NCBI RefSeq assembly: GCF_040958095.1
Contig: NC_091165.1
Span: forward strand, 31,084,186-31,148,185
DNA: 64,000 bases
Source of the DNA: Procambarus clarkii
Taxonomy: Eukaryota > Arthropoda > Malacostraca > Decapoda > Cambaridae
Direction: 5' to 3'
Part shown: positions 57,299 through 64,000 of the stretch, one piece after another
Layout of the letters: each line of letters opens with the position of its first letter
Position numbering within the stretch: the stretch's first letter is position 1
Made by a program: the position numbers and the translations under genes
Notes under the pieces: generated by a model
What the model saw: only the letters and a program-made list of their open reading frames with translations
What the model was told of the DNA's origin: nothing
The model's database searches: none

Positions 57299-58760
57299 CC
57301 ACTTAACTGCGCCAACCGAGTATTCTCGGTCGGCGGGAAACTGCGCTAACCGAGAAAACTCTTTTTGATTTTTTGGTACCAATTCTAAATGTGTATGAGG
57401 TTGGTTGTGTACGAAATGGACTCTTAGGACCTTCAGTGAGAGGCAGCCATCATGGAAAAAATTTCCAGAATGCCCTAGGGCTGCTGGCTGGGTTAGTACT
57501 GAATGAGCAACCATGGGTGGCGCACGCGCCTCTGGCTCCCAAACACCTGTCCGATGCGGTGTTGAAAGGTTATGCTCTGTCGGTGAAATTCAAACCTTAT
57601 TGTTTGAAGAATATAAGGGTCATAATATTGGTGAAGCTAGGCACAATAAAGCCCTAACACAAAGGTCGGATGCAAGTGATACACCACCTATGAGGACGAT
57701 ACAGCGAGCATATCCAGTTGTAGCTCTGAGCGTCACCCTTGTAATCCTATGCTATCTCCAATTTATGTAGATGATACATAGATGAATCATTTTTTGTGTT
57801 CAGTGATGATGCATCTGATACAAGTAGCATAGATGAACAGTGTTAGCGGCTTCCATGGTGGTGCTTTCAATAGATATTTTAAAAAATACCTGAATCTCTT
57901 CCTGACGGACACTCTTTGAGGCTAGCTGAATCTCTTTCTGACTGATTGACACTCTTTGAAACAAGCTGAATCTCTTCCTGTGTGGGACCATACAAAGCGA
58001 TCTTTTCAAGACTAACTTACAAATTGATTTTGTCCTATAATCTTTTCAATACTACTTTATGCTTTACAAGCATACCTACATACAACCTACAAGTACTAAA
58101 GCCAAGGGTGTACGTGAGTGCATTAATTGCAAGCACACAGAATGAAGAAATATGAAATGAAAATTTATCTGTACCTGGTGCACTGACAGCGAACTCGCGC
58201 TGTGTACCATGGACTACTTCGTTGATTATTATTCACTTCCGAAGTACTGTGTAATACAGTGTGTTACTATGTAAATAGTGTGTGAAACTGTACATATTGT
58301 AATTTCAGTGAATTTTTAACAGGTAATATTGCGACAATAAACATTTATTGTGGACACATTACTGACACATGTATCACAGTTCCAGGGAACGTTATGAACG
58401 TTCTACTGTATACATATTGTAAAGGACACAAATATGCATCATATACGATAAAAAACAAATAAAACCGCATTGAAAATACATAAAACAAATAATTGAAAAT
58501 ATATTTGTGGCAACATCCGGTGCTTGAATAACCCGCGACCGTGTCTGGGCGATTCACGCACGGGCGACCAGGCCCTGATGACATCACAGCGCACCTTGTC
58601 CACGTCCCCACACCCAAAATAAGTGGAATTTGGTATTTATTTTTACATAGACATGTTCAGGGAAGGGAATTTATCATTTTACTTAGAAAACAAATTTTTG
58701 GGGAACACTATTTCAAGCGCACTGGGGGAATTTCACAATAAACTCGGAGCAGCACAGTGG
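57299..58760 (+). mobile_element. piggyBac deletion derivative (1.46 kb), TTAA-flanked
   Basis: TTAA at 57295-57298 and 58761-58764. Termini ccacttaactgcgccaacc at the left and ccactgtgctgctccgag at the right (complement). Remnants of a piggyBac-type transposase remain at both ends: EIQTLLFEEY and ALTQRSDASDT near 57590-57680, FSDDASDTSSIDEQ near 57800 (compare LTQRSDTNEEE and FSDIGSDTSSVDD in the element at 49838), and a zinc-finger scrap RECINCKHTE near 58110. The catalytic core is missing. Confidence 0.8.
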
Positions 58761-58764
58761 TTAA

Positions 58765-59440
58765 AGATTCTCACATAATTTATAGGTTGTGTGGGGTCTA
58801 TGTTCTCCTATTCCACATTCCATAACATGGTATTTATTCACATTGAAATCCATTTGTCAAGTGGTGCTCCATATACTTATTTTGTCCAGGTCTTATTGAA
58901 GGCATGACAATCACCTAAGTTTCTTATCCTTCCTATTATCTTAGCATCATCAGCAAACATGTTCATATAATTCTGTATTCCATCTGGCAGATCATTTAGG
59001 TAGACAATGAACATCACTGGTGCAATAACCGAACCCTGTGGTACTCCACTTGTGACATTTCTCTAGTGCAATACATTGCCTCTGATTACTGCCCTCATTT
59101 TTCTATCAGAAAATTTTTCATCCATGTTAGAAGCTTACCTATCACCCTTCCAATATTTTCCAGTTTCCAGAACAACTTCTTATGTGGAACTCTGTCTTAA
59201 GTCTTTTTAGGTCCAGATAGATGCAGTCAACCCAACCATCTCTTTCCTGTAAAATCTCTGCGGCTCGATCATAGAAACTGAGTAAATTCGATACACAGGA
59301 TCTTCCAGACCAAAAACCATGCAGTCTGATATTATATCATTTCTCTCCAGGTGTTCTATCCATTTAGTTTTTATTATTTTTCCAATATTTTGACTATTAC
59401 ATTTGTCAATGATACAGGTCTATAATTGACCTGTATCTGG
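58765..59440 (-). pseudogene. LINE-D reverse transcriptase core
   Basis: Minus strand motifs: NYRPVSLTNVIVKILEK near 59420, GVPQGSVIAPVMFIVYLNDL near 59040, and active site MFADDAKIIGR near 58950 (FADD intact). Stops and frame changes occur between them. The 5' side is cut at about 59440 by DIRS copy 2. Confidence 0.8.
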
Positions 59441-59785
59441 TCTATGATACTGGTCTATAATTGACCCCTGGTTGGGGGTTTTCCTTATCTGCCATCGACA
59501 GGGGTTAGGCATGCAGAAAGGTAGGCTTAACAAAACAAACCCCACATAGTAAGAAACTAACAACAAAAACCGAACAGAGAGGTAGAACTCCCTATAATCC
59601 CTAGGAAACAATGAAACAAAAGCAAATGTAACACACTACTGCCATGCCGCTTGTCCGCGCAGCCCTCCCCCTCCCCGAGAGGGGAAGGGGGGGCCCCGGA
59701 CCTCACTGTGCTGGCTGTATAGCACTCCAGTTCGGAAGCTAAGCTTCAACAAACGCGAAAAAAACACCGAGCGGTGGGAGGGAGG

Positions 59786-59880
59786 GTTGCCAGGGAGCCT
59801 CCGGGGCTCACCCTGAAAATTGAGTTTCATTACATTCAATGCTGGTTTTTTGTGGGGAACCCTTATGGGTCCCTGGAGCT
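59786..59880. repeat. Internal complementary region of DIRS copy 2
   Basis: Homologous to 42470-42556 ('tgagtttcattacattcaat' then 'gctggttttttgtggggaac'). It preserves the joined complement of both termini, although both terminal ends have been lost in this copy. Confidence 0.65.
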
Positions 59881-60850
59881 TCATATGCAAAGAGAAGGAA
59901 AAGAAAGGGCAGACTCGGGAAGCAGCCGCCACAAACTCCGCAACGCAAAGTCGAGACAACAGGCTGCAACCTGTGACCCAAAGCAAACACAAAAACGCTC
60001 AGGAACAGACATGCTCACAAAATAACGGGCAGCCAGGAACCTGTACGGCCTCCAAATCCCCGCGCCCGAAATGAGCCCAAGACACGTTACCAAACACGGC
60101 AGCAAAAGCTGCAAACGTCCGAATGGAAGGGGTGTGAGGATAGACCGCAGGCTAGCTAGACTTAATAATAACCTTGTGGTCAACCTGGGAGACCCGAGCC
60201 CTGGAACAGGGAACGAGGGGAAACCGGATCAACCCAAAGCGCATCACCAGCCACGGCATGCAGGTAACGGCGAAGAGCCGCAACCGGACACAACACATGA
60301 CGCACCCTCGGCCAAACCAACCAAGCATCAATAACACAAGGACCTCTCTGCAAAGCAGCCATCTCGGCCTTCGCTAGAAAATACGGAGAAGGCTGCAAAT
60401 TTACAAACCGAACAGAGAACCAATACTAAAACAGCAGGAAACCTCTGCGCCGGAGGAGAGCTGGAAGCTCCCCGACCCGACCCCCAAAGGCCAATGCCAA
60501 CATAAATATTTCCTTTGTAAAACAATCTTGAACTGAAGGGGCTACCACAAACTGAGGAGAGGAAAGATAAGAGAGCACCCTGAAAAGGACCAGAATGGCT
60601 CAGGCGGCGCATGAGCAGGCCGGAGGTGAAACAAAGCACGAGAAAGGGCATGGAACGGGGCGGATGTGATGTACACCCCGAACGCAAGCTGGAGAGGCTC
60701 CGCCAGCGCCGCACTATACGAGGCGACAGTAAGAAGCATCAAATAACGGTCCGGAAAACAAAAAAAGGACAAGACAACCCGATGCAAAAGAGAAGACACA
60801 CTACGAAGAGCAAGAAAATGGTGAATAGAAACGCCAGGATACTCCACACT
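59881..60850 (-). pseudogene. DIRS copy 2 tyrosine recombinase remnant
   Basis: Minus strand, N- to C-terminal: SYSAALAEPLQLAFGV near 60745, VAPSVQDCFTKEIFMLALAF followed by the catalytic-Arg box GGRVGEL near 60480, RVRHVLCPVAALRRYLHAV near 60260, and near 60000-60030 RFLAARYFVSMSVPERF, which holds a candidate nucleophile Tyr. In-frame stops (for example near 60428 and 60180) and frame changes inactivate it. Box assignment follows the known layout of DIRS recombinases. Confidence 0.7.
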
Positions 60851-61029
60851 GTCGCTGAGATGAAGCTCGCAGGTGGGACACCATCAATGATGCCACGTAA
60901 TCACTATAGAGATGGTGATACATCCGAGTCAAAAGACCAGACACGAAAAGCCGAGGAGAAGGCCGAACCAGCCATGTACTGGACTGGTTCAACCTGCAGA
61001 AAGAGGCGGAGCCGCGGGAAACACCCTAG

Positions 61030-61990
61030 GTTCGGACACCAATCAAGCAGCATCTGAAAACAAAGCTGTGCCGCCACCAAGGGGCCACGAGGACTACTCT
61101 CCTGGGGAAGGAATCCAACCAAGCCAGAACCCGAAGCAACAGCTGGACCGGGGGAAGAGGTACAGGTAATTCCACCTCGACCAGTTCTGCCGAAAGGCAT
61201 CCACCGCCTCGCAGGCGAGCAAGGGCGCCACATAGAATGGGAGACGCCGAGACCACGCCAACGCGAAGATGTCCATGTCCAGATGTCCGTACGTCCGGCA
61301 GAGCCAATGAAACGAATCGGCGACGACCAGCCAATCCGTGAACAGAGGAATGAACTGAGGCTGTCCTCCAGGACGTAGGACACTCCCCGGACATGAAAAA
61401 CACGGAGAGTCAAATTCCGAGAATCCAGCATACGAGCCACTCAAAAGGACCATTCCCAAGGGGGCAAGGGCCGAAGAGAACCCCCTGTGGTTCCGGCAAT
61501 GAACCACCGGAAAACAGTCTGAATGGAGCCGGATGGTAGAGCCCCAAGTGACCTGCACCCTCCGAAGTGCAAACCAGACAGCCACGAACGCCCGAACCGT
61601 GCTGTGAGTCCGACGGAAGGACGGACCCCACCATCCCCGGCTGGCCTGGTGAGCACTGGTCACAAAGCCCCAGCTGAGAGACGACCCGTCCATGAACACA
61701 TCGAGCAAGGCTCGGGGAGGCGCCAAGGCACAGAACCCCGAAAACCCCAAAGAGAAAGCCGGCGACGCAGCACCAACTCAAGATCCCCAGAGGATGAACC
61801 CAACGGTCTCAAGATTGAGGTGGAAGGGGAGTCCCCGAAGGAACCAAAACAGACACAACACGTGCCAAGACCCAAAAAGATCAGCCTGCAAGCCAGGAAG
61901 ACCCCAGAAGGCAGAACTGGGTCACACAGGAGGTAACAAAGCCCCCTGAACCCACAAAGGGGGCCCCCAAGAGAAAAAAACTTTCGGAAC
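61030..61990 (-). pseudogene. DIRS copy 2 RNase H and connection domain
   Basis: Minus strand: LRPLGSSSGD (near 61800), then RNase H with DVFMDGSSLSWGFVTSA (near 61690), STVRAFVAVWFALRRVQV (near 61590) and HSDCFPVVHC (near 61510), then after a frame change HVRGVSYVLEDSLS (near 61380), and in the first frame RTYGHLDMDIFALAWSRRLP with DAFRQNWSRWNYLYLFP (61160-61280). The last block is characteristic of DIRS RNase H C-termini. The first and third acidic residues are present, but the expected Glu in the VRE helix reads Ala. No RT could be recognised upstream. Confidence 0.75.
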
Positions 61991-62641
61991 AAAACCAAAG
62001 AACCCAAAGGAACCCGGAATCGAACCAGAGGAAGCCCAAACTACCACATTTGCCAGCGGAAATAAACCACAGAAAGGTGCAAAGCACAGCACCCTGACAG
62101 AACCCCCAGTAAAACGGCCAAAATAGACCGAAAACCGAGGGACACGGTGTGGAAGCAAGCATAAACAGACAGGGACACGTAGCCCAAACCCCAGGACCCA
62201 CATCCAAACAAACAGAAAATATAAAAACCGGTGCAAAAACCAACACCCAAGCATTCCCAGAGGAACAGAAGACGGGCAGAACAGCCCAGTAAAAGCAAAG
62301 AAACAGCAACAGGAGGATAAAACCCCTGAAGGTGAAAAACTCACCCAAAACTTGAGCTCGCACACCCAGGCACCGGTAAATAAAAAACAGCGCCTCCAGC
62401 AGGGAAGTAATCCGCAGAAAGAAAATGGCCACCAGAAAAAGGAGCCGTGACGACGCAATAGTCTGAAAACATACCAGCAAATGTGGGAAGTAAGCAGACC
62501 GGAGGGATGAAAAACCCCACCCAGAAGCAGAAAACCCAGGCAGGGGCAAACAGCCCCAGAACTGCTAGCAGGCATCCCCCACAGCCCAGGAAACCCGCAA
62601 CAGAGGCCTCGGGGCAGAGCCGTTCTTCACACCCTCTGCCC
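61991..62641. other. DIRS copy 2 interior, no recognised gene
   Basis: Purine-rich on the plus strand. Long minus-strand frames in two registers are hydrophobic and compositional. The RT expected here is not visible. Confidence 0.4.
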
Positions 62642-62645
62642 TTAA

Positions 62646-64000
62646 CCCTCAAACCGCGCATATCATATATAAATGATATCAGTGACAAAACCGAAACCGC
62701 GCACATCATTTATATATGATTTCGTGTCTAGCGCTATAATTTAAACGCCCCGCCTGGGATAGGGGTAGCTATAGTACAGACACGACCGATAGTTGCCAGA
62801 TGCCACCTAGAAAAAAATCCAGGCCAACATTCTTGGGTATTACAGCGTCAGTATTGAGCAAGCCACCAAGGCTGGCGCACGCAGCACGAGCTCACAGCAC
62901 CGCTGTTCAGCTTGTGACCACAGCATCGCCTACAAATACCATAATATAAATGATACTGCTATTATTTAGCAGTGATAGTATTACTGAAGCCCCCTGACTG
63001 TGATAAAACTGACCAGGATTCTGATAATAGCAGGATTGTGGTGATATTTAGCGCTGTGCTCCATGGAGGGAGGAGTAAGGCTGTGGGAGGGAGGGTTGTG
63101 GCATTGTTTTCTGACTGTGTGTGGCCACCATTTATTGACTGCACTCACCATACCAGCTTAGTGGTTCGATATGGTGAACACAAATGTAGATACTAATATA
63201 TAACGTGTGTATAGTGTGAGATAACAGCAAGAGCAGTAGGTTGGGAGCCGCCATTTTGGTGAGGGAGGAGCGTCGTCTGCACGACTTGGCATGTTGTTTA
63301 CTGATGACCACTATGATCTTTGGGCACCATACCAGCTTATTTGTTCAGGTATGGTGAATAAAACAGGTAGATACTTATATATACTGTGTGTATATAGCGT
63401 AATAACACCACAAACAATATTGTTGGAGGACAAATATTAATGCGTCTGGCCTTGAGGGCGGCCGCCGATCAGCTGACTGTGTGAGTAGATACGTCTTTCT
63501 GCCTTTACTCACCATACAAGCTTAGATGTACAGTTATGGTGAACAAAACATGTAAATACGTATATATATAACGTCTGTGTATAGTGAATAAATACAGAAA
63601 GAGTATTGTGGGAGGTGAATGAGGGTGAGTGAGGTGGTGTTGAGGGAGGGAGTGGCAACGAGTGGCTCGCTGGTGTTTGGCGATCACTCCTCGTTGATTT
63701 TTGACTCACAAGACCAACTTAGTAGTTTGTTATGGTGTACAAAACATGCAAATACTTATATATAACCTGTGTATATAGTGTAACAACAGCAAAACTATTT
63801 GTTTATTGTTTTATGAACATAATAATTGAATCACTAATATGCACACCATAATTTTGAGTACAGCGATGGTTCACACATTTTATAATATAAATATACCACA
63901 ATTCACTGTATGGAATAATATTACTGCAAAAAAACTAAGAAAAAATCAATCAGAGACATTGAAATAATTAGGTAATAATATATTTGTGGCAACTGCCGTC
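62646..64000. mobile_element. TTAA-bounded non-autonomous element, copy iii, runs off right edge
   Basis: Starts after TTAA (62642-62645) with ccctcaaaccgcgcatatca. The head, four ~183-bp units (landmark accataccagctta near 63150, 63330, 63510 and 63710) and tail closely match copy ii at 54275-55746. The right TTAA is beyond the window. Confidence 0.8.

Larger units (their letters stand above)
59455..62641 (-). mobile_element. DIRS-like retrotransposon copy 2, truncated
   Basis: Same family as copy 1: a 3' ITR portion (about 59462-59760, 'atctgccatcgacaggggtt'), an internal complementary region (59786-59880), a tyrosine recombinase and an RNase H. It ends at about 62641 against a TTAA element. 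The outer end of the 3' ITR and the entire 5' part with RT and 5' ITR are missing. Confidence 0.75.

Overview
The window is eukaryotic, repeat-dominated DNA, most likely from an arthropod and plausibly a decapod crustacean. The organism is inferred from the mix of non-LTR, DIRS, piggyBac, Tigger and tRNA-SINE elements and from long satellites; nothing in the sequence fixes the species. There are no bacterial-style operons. The only piece of an ordinary host gene I can support is one exon at 47947-48174 (-), the last exon of an NR2C2AP-like gene. Everything else recognisable is transposable elements, most of them broken, nested in one another, or tandem repeats.

Layout. 1-4.37 kb: two non-LTR retrotransposons on the minus strand, called here LINE-B (gag ORF, runs off the left edge) and LINE-A copy 1; LINE-B interrupts the start of LINE-A ORF2. 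4.37-14.74 kb: a 21-bp satellite of about 490 units with a ~3 kb block duplicated in it. 14.87-34.9 kb: one LINE-C element (minus strand) split by about 17.5 kb of inserted DNA. That insert holds a 2.42-kb segment (E1), a 459-bp duplication of the LINE target, and a ~14.6-kb composite element (E2). E2 has inverted ends that each look like a TATA promoter plus a first exon, and it contains an almost identical inverted copy of E1. 34.9-41.8 kb: LINE-A copy 2 (ORF1, ORF2 with endonuclease, RT and RNase H) inserted in a third LINE-C copy with a 13-bp target-site duplication.

41.97-47.60 kb: a DIRS-type tyrosine-recombinase retrotransposon with inverted terminal repeats and the diagnostic internal complementary region, inserted at a GTT inside a fragment of the same 21-bp satellite. 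47.6-48.2 kb: the host exon and its polyA signal. 48.5-49.8 kb: Tigger fragments and a LINE-C 3' piece. 49.84-52.78 kb: a piggyBac element whose transposase frame is open except for one TGA. 52.78-55.75 kb and 62.64 kb to the right edge: TTAA-bounded non-autonomous elements carrying about four ~185-bp internal repeats. 55.75-59.44 kb: a CR1/L2-like LINE (LINE-D, minus strand) interrupted by a Tigger deletion derivative and a piggyBac deletion derivative. 59.45-62.64 kb: a second, truncated DIRS copy with recombinase and RNase H remnants.

The elements do not form a pathway. They record layered insertion: satellite and LINEs first, then DIRS, LINE-A, SINE, Tigger and piggyBac elements into them. 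The least explained part is E1/E2 (15.8-33.1 kb). It has near-identical inverted arms, convergent promoter-like ends and a possible three-exon small reading frame, and I recognise no transposase or polymerase in it.
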